In this document: positions 24,998 through 33,207 of the stretch, piece after piece
Layout: every line of letters begins with the position of its first letter
Position numbering within the stretch: the first letter of the stretch is position 1
Assembly (NCBI GenBank): GCA_002426575.1
Contig: DIRE01000089.1
Span: forward strand, 3,513 to 56,532
Length of the DNA stretch: 53,020 nucleotides
Reading direction: 5' to 3'
From: Clostridiaceae bacterium UBA5444
GTDB taxonomy: Bacteria; Bacillota; Clostridia; Clostridiales; Oxobacteraceae
Translations under genes and position numbers: made by a program
The notes under the pieces: generated by a model
What the model saw: the letters and a program-made list of their open reading frames with translations, nothing else
The model's database searches: none
Told to the model about the DNA's origin: nothing

Positions 24998-25609
24998 GTG
25001 TCTGATTATACGCTCGAAATAGTTAATCTAACAATGAAATTTCATACTCTTTCAGGAGAAACAGAAGCAGTAGATAACTTTTCTTTAAATGTTAAAGAAG
25101 GCGAATTTGTAAGCATTGTAGGGCCTAGCGGATGCGGAAAATCAACTATATTGTCTCTTATAGCAGGACTTATTACGCCTTCATCAGGTAAAATATATAT
25201 AGATGGTGAAGAAGTTTTAGGTCCCACAAATAAGATAGGATATATGTTCCAAAAAGATAACCTTTTTGAATGGAGAACCATTTTTCAAAACGTATCTATT
25301 GGCCTTGAAATACAGCATAAAAACACGGCCGAGAATAAAAACAAACTAGAAGATATGCTAACTAAATATGGCCTTAAAAGCTTTAGAAACTATTATCCCC
25401 GCCAATTATCAGGTGGAATGAGACAAAAGGTTGCCCTAATTAGAACTCTATCTTTAAGTCCTGATATTCTCCTATTAGATGAACCATTTTCAGCCTTAGA
25501 CTACCAAACCCGTTTAGCCGTGTCAGACGAAATAGGTGCCATACTAAAGAGCGAACAAAAAACCGCCATACTAGTCACCCATGATATCTCAGATGCGATA
25601 TACCATTAG
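24998..25609 (+). pseudogene. ABC transporter ATPase, 5' part of an interrupted gene
   Basis: This fragment holds the nucleotide-binding domain: Walker A VGPSGCGKSTILSL (near residue 43), Q-loop MFQKDNLFEWRT, signature QLSGGMRQKVALIR, Walker B ILLLDEPFSALD and the H-loop VTHDIS. After ISDAI it runs into foreign sequence and stops at a TAG. A whole SsuB/TauB-type ATPase has about 255 residues. The remaining C-terminal part lies at 33031-33207, in the same phase. Joining both gives 257 residues reading HDIS(D/E)AISMADRVVIL, the normal family sequence. The start GTG at 24998 follows AGGGG by 6 nt. As it stands the ATPase lacks its C-terminal quarter but keeps all catalytic motifs. Confidence 0.9.
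25584..25601 (+). repeat. Left junction repeat (attL candidate)
   Basis: The 18-bp sequence ATATCTCAGATGCGATAT matches the copy at 33020-33037 at 16 of 18 positions, both mismatches being internal; GCGATAT (25595-25601) is identical. It marks where the ATPase reading frame breaks. Confidence 0.8.
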
Positions 25610-25680
25610 TAGCTTCTACTACCCCCACCTATTCATTCTTATCTCTTCACTCTTACTTTTTACCTATTACTCCTTACCTA

Positions 25681-27185
25681 TTACTTACTATTGAACTTAT
25701 AAAAAATCTCTAAATCCCCGTTCTCCCAAATCTCTATACTATCTATCAACTGCTCTAATATGCTTCTTCCCCTACTATGGATATCTATTAAACAACTTAT
25801 GTCAATATCTTGGCTTGAATTCCCCTCCCATTTATCAATTAGTTCCGTCTTTTCAATAAGTCTATTTTTATATTCATAAAGATTAAATAGCATCGTATTT
25901 ATTCTGTCCAAGGCCTTTTTATATTCCTCATAGCTTAAAGTATCATCTAATCTATATAAGAAAAAATCTTCTTTCTTTTTATTATAGTTTTCTATTCTAT
26001 CATCTATTGATTTTATTTCCAATAATGCTTTCCTTTTATAAAGCATTACCTCAGTTTTTAAACTATCTAAAAATAACCCAATATCAATTTTGCTATCTAT
26101 AATAGATTTAAGTTCATTATTAATTATATCTATAAGTTCATCTTCCCTAGTATAATGACTAGTACATGCCTTTGTTCCGTATTTTACATATCTGCCGCAT
26201 CTATATACACCCCTGCCATACTTATCTTTTTTATAATATAAACTGCTTTTGCAGTCATGACATATTAAAAATGATGTAAAAAGATGAGGCATGCTGCCCC
26301 CACAGCTTGATTTATTATTTTTATTTTTCTTATATAATATATGATTTGCTAAATTATATACATACTCATCAACTATTGCCTCATGAGTGTTCTCCACCTT
26401 TATCCATTCACATTCATTAGTTTTAGAAACCTTTTTGCTTTTAAATGACTTTCTGCAATATTTCTGCTGAACTGAATGTCCTAAATACACTGGGTTGGTT
26501 ATAATCCTTCTTATAGTGGTCCAACCCCAAGTGTCTGAATACCTTCCATATCTGTTATATTTAGATGGATTTAAGATGCCTTCTTCACCTAACTTGCTTG
26601 CTATTTTGCCAAACCCTAATCCTTCTATATACATATCAAAAATTTGCCTTACCACTTCCGCTGCATAAGGGTCTATCTCTAGTTTATTTTTGTATTCAGT
26701 TGACTTTTTATATCCATAGGGTGGAAACGCGGTAAGGTATTCTCCACTTTTTTTTTATGCCTTAATGCGTACTTTATTTTCCTTGAAAGTTCCTTTGAAT
26801 ATCTTTCATTAAACCATGTTTTAATTCCAACCAAATCATCATTATCTTCAAAAGAATCATAATTATCATCTATTGCAATTATTCTTATATTATTTTGTGC
26901 CAAATAATCAAGAAACAACAGTGTTAATGCATTATTCCTACCAATACGGGATAAATCTTTAACTATTATTGTATCTATATTTCCATTTTCTATATCCGCT
27001 TTAATTTTCTTTATACCAGGCCTATCAAAATTTGTTCCACTATACCCTTCATCAAAATATGAACCCATAACTGAAAATCCTTCTTGTACCGCATACTCTA
27101 ATAAAGAACTTTTTTGCACATTTATAGATTCCTGCTGCTCATAATGATCCGTAGACACCCTTCCATATATTGCCGCTCTTTTCAC
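25681..27185 (-). pseudogene. Large serine recombinase, frameshifted at a run of nine A
   Basis: The N-terminal catalytic domain (27185 to about 26750) has YGRVSTDHYEQQES with the nucleophilic serine and KDLSRIGRN. The rest (from about 26750) has the recombinase domain (PPYGYKK, AAEVVRQIFDMYIEG), a zinc ribbon (CHDCKSSL ... CGRYVKYGTKAC) and a C-terminal coiled coil. The two parts lie in different frames. Adding one A to the A9 run at 26748-26756 yields a continuous 501-residue protein, normal for TnpX/SpoIVCA-like enzymes. So it is a one-base deletion, a sequencing error, or slippage-dependent expression. The start is GTG at 27185, overlapping the preceding small ORF's stop. Confidence 0.88.
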
Positions 27186-27328
27186 TAAACCTTACCCCCC
27201 TTAGATTCTTCTTTACCTTCTAAATAATCATCAAAATCATGCAGCATTATTTTTAATAATATTTGATAAAGACTTTTATCACCGCTAAATGTATTCGTAA
27301 CTTTTCTTTTAGATTTATTTTTAGTCAT
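27185..27328 (-). CDS. Small ORF coupled to the recombinase
   Basis: A 47-residue frame from ATG at 27328 (site AAAGAGGAA) to a TAG at 27185-27187. The TAG overlaps the recombinase GTG by one base (TAGTG), which indicates translational coupling. The product is lysine-rich at its start (MTKNKSKRKV), then has DKSLYQILLKIML and an acidic stretch. No family is recognised. A recombination-directionality factor is one possibility for a small protein beside a serine integrase, but nothing in the sequence proves it. Confidence 0.6.
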   Translation of the reverse strand: MTKNKSKRKVTNTFSGDKSLYQILLKIMLHDFDDYLEGKEESKGGKV

Positions 27329-27406
27329 AAATTCCTCTTTATATTTAATGCTGTTAGTAAAAGTGTATTAGCAATATATACGTATTATTCAGGTGAATAT
27401 ATATAG

Positions 27407-27446
27407 AAAAAAAGATACTGTATTAATTTTAAAAAAATACAGTATC
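27407..27446 (-). terminator. Terminator of the unknown membrane-anchored gene
   Basis: A perfect 11-bp stem (27414-27424 with 27436-27446) with an 11-nt loop is followed on the minus strand by seven T (27407-27413). It lies 30 bp beyond the stop at 27476. Confidence 0.85.
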
Positions 27447-27475
27447 CTTTATAACAAGGTGTTTTTTCTATGTCA

Positions 27476-27901
27476 TTAATCTTTCCATAGCAATAACATT
27501 TCACCTTCACAGTAAATATATACCTCTCTCGGTAGTTTAGGTATATTGTATATATATGAAGTATATTTTCGGCAAAAGTGTGTGGAGTTTATCATAAAGG
27601 GGGCGATCTTCTGACCACCTTCAATATAGGCTACAAGCTCCTTATCCCCCCTAGGGAATCTGTTGTTATTGTTTCGAAACGATAGTTGGAGCTGTTTGCC
27701 ATCTAAATCATAAAAACACAAAACTAACTTATTATCATTTATATGCTTAATCTTAGAATCTATCTTCATAATATTAGTGTGTTGAGAATATGTTTGCATA
27801 AGCTGCTGAGAAAGTGTATGACGACCAATTAATGTTATAACTGTACCCACCCCTAATATAACTATAACACCAACTAATATCCTAGCCTTCCTACTCCCCA
27901 T
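27476..27901 (-). CDS. Unknown membrane-anchored protein inside the element
   Basis: The 141-residue protein has one N-terminal membrane helix (ILVGVIVILGVGTVITLI, about residues 8-25) and an exposed domain of about 110 residues with HINDNKLVLCFYDLDGK and YNIPKLPREVYIYCEGE. No family is recognised. The ATG at 27901 follows GAGGGG by about 7 nt. It is divergent from pckA and has its own terminator. An external or cell-surface role is inferred from the topology only. Confidence 0.6.
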   Translation of the reverse strand: MGSRKARILVGVIVILGVGTVITLIGRHTLSQQLMQTYSQHTNIMKIDSKIKHINDNKLVLCFYDLDGKQLQLSFRNNNNRFPRGDKELVAYIEGGQKIAPFMINSTHFCRKYTSYIYNIPKLPREVYIYCEGEMLLLWKD

Positions 27902-28281
27902 TTCCGCACCCCTCATCATTACTGACCTGAATATTTTGTATACTATAATATCATTATAACGTGTGTACCATATTGTGCCAGCACAATTTTATTTTTAAAT
28001 CATTATTTCTTCCCTAGCAATATTAATCAACCTACTTATACTATTGTTTATTTCTAAAGTACAAACGATAGTATAATATAGCCCATCTGTACTAGTACAA
28101 ATGCCTATAATAGTAATTTTTATACATCATCACCTTTAAAATAAAACATGCTCATGTCATTGACATTGCTAACTACAACCATTTCATGACTTTTCTGAAT
28201 TTTTTTTAAACATTTTTCTATACCATTATGTGTTATAATATAGTACAATATAAAGTAATTGTTAAAATATAAACATATAGT
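27902..28281. other. Intergenic region upstream of pckA
   Basis: This 380-bp AT-rich stretch between divergent genes has no convincing ORF. It holds TTGTGC-CA-GCACAA near 27974-27987, the palindrome TGTACTAGTACA near 28090-28101 and a repeated AGTACAAA word, all possible operators. A TATAAT at 28234-28239 is a candidate -10 for pckA, though no good -35 is seen. Confidence 0.45.
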
Positions 28282-28315
28282 AACCCAATGTAATTATATA
28301 AAATTATATTGGGTT
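28282..28315 (+). promoter_or_regulatory. Hairpin in the pckA leader
   Basis: The segments 28282-28295 and 28302-28315 pair over 14 bp with one G-T pair, forming a stem with AACCCAAT ends, 37 bp before the pckA ATG. No T-run follows. If transcription starts near 28245 it lies in the leader RNA; a role in translation or stability is inferred. Confidence 0.45.
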
Positions 28316-28351
28316 GATTATATAATAAAATGATAGTAAGGAGAGATATTG

Positions 28352-29938
28352 ATGAGTACTAATACTAACAATTCTGGTATCGAATCATTGGGAATAATAA
28401 ATCCCAAAAAAGTTCACAGAAATCTCCCAGCTGCTAAGCTGGTTGAACAGGCTGTATTAAATGGCGAAGGTAAACTTACAAACACTGGAGCATTAGCCGT
28501 AACTACTGGTAAATATACTGGAAGATCACCACTTGATAGATTTATTGTTGATGAGCCATCAATTCATGGCGAAATTAACTGGGGAAATATTAACCGTCCA
28601 ATTGCAAAAGAAGCATTTGATAATTTATATAGCAAATTGACTGCATACTTGCAGAACCGTGAGCTATATATATTTGATGGATTTGCAGGTGCAGATAAGG
28701 AATATAGACTTCCAATTAGGGTTATAAATGAATTTGCATCACAAAACCTTTTCATGCATCAACTTTTAAGAAGACCTACAAAAGAAGAGTTAAGTAACTT
28801 TGAGCCTGGATTTACATTAATTTGTGCTCCTGGACTTAAAGCTATTCCTGAAATTGATAAAACTCATTCAGAAGCATTTATTATAATTAGTTTTGAACAA
28901 AAGGTAGTAATAATTGGAGGATCTCAATATGCAGGAGAGATGAAAAAGTCTGTATTCTCTGTAATGAATTATCTGCTTCCTAAAAAGAATGTATTCCCAA
29001 TGCACTGTTCTGCTAATATAGGCAAAGATGGTGATACTGCATTATTCTTTGGACTTTCAGGTACTGGTAAAACAACTCTTTCAGCAGATCCTGAGAGAAA
29101 ATTAATTGGTGATGATGAACATGGCTGGTCAGATAATGGAGTATTCAACTTCGAAGGAGGATGCTATGCAAAATGCATAAATCTTTCTAAAGAGCATGAG
29201 CCTGAAATTTGGAATGCAATAAAGTTTGGTGCTCTTGTTGAAAATGTAATATATTCAGGAGATATGGAACCTGATTACGACGATTCTACATTAACTGAAA
29301 ATACTCGTGTAGGATACCCTGTTGATTATATACCTAATGCTGAGATATCCGGTATGGGGTCACATCCTAAGACCGTTGTATTCTTAACTGCAGATGCCTT
29401 TGGAGTACTTCCTCCAATTGCAAAATTAACAAAAGAGCAAGCAATGTATTACTTTATGTCTGGATACACAAGCAAACTTGCTGGAACTGAAAGAGGAATA
29501 ACTGAGCCTCAAGCTACCTTCTCAACATGCTTTGGTGCTCCTTTTATGCCATACCATCCTTCAGTTTATGGAAAACTATTAGGAGAAAAGATTGAAAAGT
29601 ATGATTCTAATGTATACTTAATTAACACAGGCTGGTCTGGTGGCCCTTATGGAGTTGGAGAAAGAATAAAGCTTAGATATACAAGGGCAATGGTTACAGC
29701 AGCTCTTAACGGTGAACTTGATAAAGCAGAATTTGCACTTGACCCAGTATTTAATGTACTTGTTCCAAAAAGCTGTCCTAATGTTCCATCAGAGATTCTA
29801 AATCCTAAAAATACTTGGAAGAATCCTAATGAATACGATAAAGCTGCTTGTGATCTTGCAAAGAGATTTGTAGGAAACTTTAAGAAGTTTGAGCATGTTT
29901 CCGAAAAAGTAGTTAATGCAGGTCCAAAAGCAAAATAA
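28352..29938 (+). CDS. pckA: Phosphoenolpyruvate carboxykinase (ATP)
   Basis: PckA interconverts oxaloacetate plus ATP and phosphoenolpyruvate plus CO2. It serves gluconeogenesis or, in some anaerobes, CO2-fixing fermentation to succinate. The kinase-1a motif GLSGTGKTTLSAD (about 230), the second motif LIGDDEHGW, the R-S-P-x-D segment GRSPLDRF and the metal ligand region are complete. The 528 residues are normal for the ATP-dependent family. The ATG at 28352 follows AAGGAGAG. It is inside the inserted element, convergent with adhE, and keeps an intact frame. Confidence 0.95.
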   Translation: MSTNTNNSGIESLGIINPKKVHRNLPAAKLVEQAVLNGEGKLTNTGALAVTTGKYTGRSPLDRFIVDEPSIHGEINWGNINRPIAKEAFDNLYSKLTAYLQNRELYIFDGFAGADKEYRLPIRVINEFASQNLFMHQLLRRPTKEELSNFEPGFTLICAPGLKAIPEIDKTHSEAFIIISFEQKVVIIGGSQYAGEMKKSVFSVMNYLLPKKNVFPMHCSANIGKDGDTALFFGLSGTGKTTLSADPERKLIGDDEHGWSDNGVFNFEGGCYAKCINLSKEHEPEIWNAIKFGALVENVIYSGDMEPDYDDSTLTENTRVGYPVDYIPNAEISGMGSHPKTVVFLTADAFGVLPPIAKLTKEQAMYYFMSGYTSKLAGTERGITEPQATFSTCFGAPFMPYHPSVYGKLLGEKIEKYDSNVYLINTGWSGGPYGVGERIKLRYTRAMVTAALNGELDKAEFALDPVFNVLVPKSCPNVPSEILNPKNTWKNPNEYDKAACDLAKRFVGNFKKFEHVSEKVVNAGPKAK

Positions 29939-29951
29939 CTATACAATTAAT

Positions 29952-29987
29952 AAAAGGCACATAGGTTAAATCTTATGTGCCTTTTTT
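29952..29987 (+). terminator. Terminator of pckA
   Basis: A perfect 12-bp stem (29952-29963 with 29974-29985) with a 10-nt loop is followed by a run of T to 29987. It starts 13 bp after the pckA stop. Confidence 0.9.
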
Positions 29988-30022
29988 ATATGCTTATTTT
30001 TAAAAATGAGAACACAAAATGG

Positions 30023-30052
30023 AAAAGCCCACCAAAACTTTGGCAGGCTTTT
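30023..30052 (-). terminator. Terminator of adhE
   Basis: Arms 30023-30036 and 30039-30052 pair over 14 bp in the minus-strand RNA, two of them G-U. The hairpin starts 18 bp past the adhE stop and is followed by a T-rich stretch. Confidence 0.75.
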
Positions 30053-30070
30053 CTACTTTCTATGATTTTA

Positions 30071-32643
30071 TTAATATGCTTTTCTTAGTATCTCTTCTAT
30101 TTCAGTAACTAATGGCATCCTTGGGTTTGCTGTTGTACATTGGTCTTCAAATGCATCATCTGCAAGCTTTGGTATTTTGCTTTCATATTCATCTTTATTT
30201 ATACCACATTGGCCAAATCCTGTAGGCATATTTACCTCTTTCATTAGCTTTTTAACTGCAGCTATAAGGCTCTTTGTACCCTCTTCAGGAGTTGAACACT
30301 TAAGCCCTAAGAATCTTGATATTTCTTGGAATCTTTCAGGTGCCTTATAATATTCATATTTAGGGAATGGTACAAACTTTGATGGCTTTGAACCATTGTA
30401 CTCAATTGTATAGGGGAGAAGTATTGCATTAGCCCTTCCATGGGATACGTGGAACTCTCCTCCTATCTTATGAGCCATACTATGGTTAACCCCTAAGAAT
30501 GCGTTTGTAAATGCCATACCAGCCATACATGACGCATTATGCATCTTCTCCCTTGCAAGCTTATTGGAACCATCTTTGTATGCTATAGGAAGATATTTAA
30601 ATACCAGTTCCATGGCCTTAAGTGCAATTCCATCTGTATAATCATTTGCCATAACTGAAACATAAGCCTCTATTGCATGGGTTAATACATCTAGCCCCGT
30701 ATCTGCTGTTACAGATGGTGGAACAGACATTACAAGGTCTGGGTCTATTATTGCCACATCTGGTGTTAGCTCATAGTCTGTTAGAGGATATTTTATATTA
30801 TTCCTCTTATCAGTTATAACTGCAAAAGCTGTAACTTCAGAGCCTGTTCCTGATGTTGTAGGTATTGCAACCAGCTTTGCCTTATTTCCTAGTTTAGGAA
30901 ATTTAAATGTTCTCTTTCTAATATCCATAAACCTAAGCTTTAATCCTTCAAAGTTTGTATCTGGATGCTCATAGAATAGCCACATTCCTTTAGCAGCATC
31001 CATTGCAGATCCTCCTCCTAAAGCAACTATTGTATCAGGTTTGAACTTATTCATCTGTCCGCAGCCTTTCATTACAGTATCAATTGAAGGGTCTGGCTCT
31101 ACTTCCGCAAATATATCTACTTCCATATTGGCTTTTCTTAAGTGCTCTTCTACTCTGTCCACATACCCAAGCTTAAACATCATCGGGTCAGTTACAATAA
31201 ATGCTCTCTTTCCATGCATCTTTTCTAGATACTCTAAAGACCCTGACTCAAAGTATATCCTTTCTGGAACTCTAAACCACTGCATATTTACTCTCCTTTT
31301 TGCAACTCTCTTAACATTAATTAGGTTTACTGCGCTTACGTTTTGAGTGGTTGAGTTTTTACCCATGGATCCGCATCCTAATGTTAAAGATGGCATATTT
31401 ACATTGTATATATCTCCTATAGCTCCCTGAGATGATGGTGAATTTACAATTACCCTTCCTACTTTAACTCTCTCTGAGAATTCTGTTATAACGTCCTCAT
31501 CGTTTGAATGTATTACTGCAGAGTGTCCAAGTCCTCCAAAATCTATCATCTCTTCTGCACGTTTTATACCCTCTTCAGTGCTTCCTACAATGTAGCAAGC
31601 AAGTATTGGGCTTAACTTTTCCCTAGATAATGGGTATTTTTGTCCAACTCCTTTTAATTCTGCTATTAGTATCTTTGTATCTTCTGGTACATCAATTCCA
31701 GCCATTTTAGCAATCTTTACAGGCTTTTGGCCAACTATAGCAGGGTTTATGCTGCATTTATTTTCATCAATTGCCATAGCGCCCATCTTTTTTATTTCCT
31801 CTTCATTTAAGAAGTAGCACCCATTATCCTTTAAAAGTTTAATAACTTCACTTGAAATTTCCTTATCGATTATTACTGCCTGCTCTGATGCACATATTGT
31901 TCCATTATCAAATGTTTTACTTAGTATAAGGTCTGTAACAGCTCTTTTTATGTCAGCAGTTTTTTCTATATAACATGGTACATTACCCGCTCCTACTCCT
32001 AATGCTGGTTTACCAGTTGAATATGCTGATTTAACCATTCCAGGGCCGCCAGTTGCAAGTATTAGTGCTATGTCTGGGTCTTGCATAAGTCTTTGTGATG
32101 CTTCTACTGATGGGTTCTCTATCCATAGTATGCAGTCCTTTGGTGCCCCTGCCCTAATTGCTGCATCCCTTACAATCCTTGCTGCCTCAGAGCTACACTT
32201 TTGTGCTCTTGGGTGGAAACTGAAAATAATTACATTTGCAGTTTTTATTGATATCAATGATTTAAAAATAGTTGTTGATGTAGGGTTAGTTACTGGAGTT
32301 ACGCCAGCTATAATTCCCATAGGCTCTGCAACTTCCATATACCCTTCCTCATTATCTTCTCTAATTACCCCTACAGTCTTTAGGTATTTAATGCTATGAT
32401 AAATATATTCTGAAGCAAATATATTTTTTGTTATTTTATCCTCATATACACCCATACCAGTCTCTTCAACAGCTAGTTTAGCAAGGTATCTATGATTATC
32501 TAAAGCTGCAAGTGTCATTGCCTTTACTATATTATCAATCTCTTCTTGACTTAAGGTCTTTAACCTCTCCTCTGCAGACTTTGCTCTCTTTATTAAATTA
32601 TTTATATCATTATCAATAGTACTAAGATTTTTTCTTCTTTCAT
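30071..32643 (-). CDS. adhE: Bifunctional acetaldehyde-CoA / alcohol dehydrogenase, frameshifted start
   Basis: AdhE reduces acetyl-CoA to acetaldehyde and then ethanol, regenerating NAD. The aldehyde-dehydrogenase half has NGTICASEQAVI with the catalytic cysteine. The iron-dependent alcohol-dehydrogenase half has GGGSAMDAAKG, GLDVLTHAIEAYVS and HSMAHKIGGEFH with the metal histidines. The uninterrupted frame begins only at 32518, yet AdhE-like sequence (LSQEEIDNIVKAM) continues upstream in that frame to about 32630. The ATG at 32643, 7 nt after AAGGAGG, is out of phase by one base at the A6 run 32628-32633. One extra A gives an 857-residue normal AdhE opening MKEEKNLSTIDND. A Rex operator lies upstream. 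Confidence 0.9.
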
Positions 32644-32661
32644 ATTGACTCCTCCTTAACT

Positions 32662-32679
32662 TTGTTAATACTTTAACAC
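32662..32679 (-). promoter_or_regulatory. Rex operator upstream of adhE
   Basis: TTGTTAATACTTTAACAC matches the Rex consensus TTGTTAA-N4-TTAACAA at all but the last fixed position. It lies between the -10 element and the adhE ribosome site, where Rex would block transcription. Rex is a redox repressor that releases DNA when NADH is high. This suits an NADH-consuming enzyme. Confidence 0.85.
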
Positions 32680-32693
32680 TGTTTCTATATCAT

Positions 32694-32721
32694 ATTATAC
32701 ATTGTTCTTATAATTTTGCAA
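32694..32721 (-). promoter_or_regulatory. Promoter of adhE
   Basis: On the minus strand a perfect TATAAT (32694-32699) is preceded, 16 bp away, by TTGCAA (32716-32721, 4 of 6 matches to TTGACA). It predicts a transcription start just ahead of the Rex site. Confidence 0.6.
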
Positions 32722-33019
32722 TACTATTTTTATACATACTTATAATTAATTTTTAGCCATTATTACTGCATGCCTTATATGCTAAGGGTTTTATGAACTA
32801 CTGTGATGTATAAAGATTAAATGTTTGTATAATTCTGTTTATAGCTGCTCTTTGGGATGATATCACCCTCTTTTATTTTTACCCTTAAAAGTTTACATTA
32901 TGTTATATATTTAACACTAGCGTAATTCAAATATATTAATTAGTTTTCCAACAATTGCTTTACAATATTACTATTACATTAAATATATATTATACAAATA
33001 ATGGGGTTCTATAATCAGC
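32722..33019. other. Non-coding right end of the element
   Basis: About 300 bp between the adhE promoter and the right junction holds no ORF, tRNA or clear repeat. The strand is AT-rich. It would contain one half of the element's att recognition region near its right end. Confidence 0.4.
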
Positions 33020-33037
33020 ATATCCCAGAAGCGATAT
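33020..33037 (+). repeat. Right junction repeat (attR candidate)
   Basis: ATATCCCAGAAGCGATAT matches the left copy at 25584-25601 at 16 of 18 positions. The normal ATPase sequence resumes within or just after it (SMADRVVIL from 33037). Confidence 0.8.
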
Positions 33038-33207
33038 CAATGGCAGATAGAGTTGTTATTTTAACCATGAGGCCTGCAAAGATTAAAAATATTTATGATA
33101 TAAAGTTTACAACCAAAGACAGAACACCTTTAAAATCTAGAGAAGCTCCAGAATTTAGATATTATTTTAATTCAATTTGGAAGGAGCTTGATGTCCATGT
33201 TATATAA
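33031..33207 (+). pseudogene. ABC transporter ATPase, 3' part of an interrupted gene
   Basis: This 58-codon stretch continues the ATPase of 24998-25609: AISMADRVVILTMRPAKIKN is the standard segment after the H-loop, and the C-terminal tail follows to the stop at 33207. It is in the same codon phase as the 5' part. The open frame from 33001 adds element-derived residues with no ribosome site, so it is not an independent gene. Its end overlaps the permease start by 17 bp, as in an intact operon. Confidence 0.88.

Larger units (their letters stand above)
25595..33037. mobile_element. Serine-recombinase integrated element carrying pckA and adhE
   Basis: About 7.44 kb of DNA separates the two parts of a single ABC-ATPase gene, flanked by the 18-bp repeats at 25584-25601 and 33020-33037. 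Its recombinase gene ends 80 bp from the left junction, the usual position for an integrase beside its att site. The rest of the cargo is a small coupled ORF, an unknown membrane-anchored protein, pckA and adhE. No phage structural, conjugation, replication or resistance genes are visible. The rebuilt empty target has an imperfect palindrome, GATATC arms about an 8-bp centre, as expected for a serine-integrase attB. That the whole interval entered in one event is inferred. Confidence 0.75.

Noticed and set aside
25595..33037. Prophage or conjugative element
   Set aside because: No capsid, tail, lysis, relaxase, type IV secretion or replication genes occur between the junctions; only a recombinase and metabolic cargo.
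33001..33207. Open frame from ATG 33001 as an independent small gene
   Set aside because: It has no ribosome site, its first ten codons are element end sequence, and the rest is plainly the C-terminal part of the split ABC ATPase.
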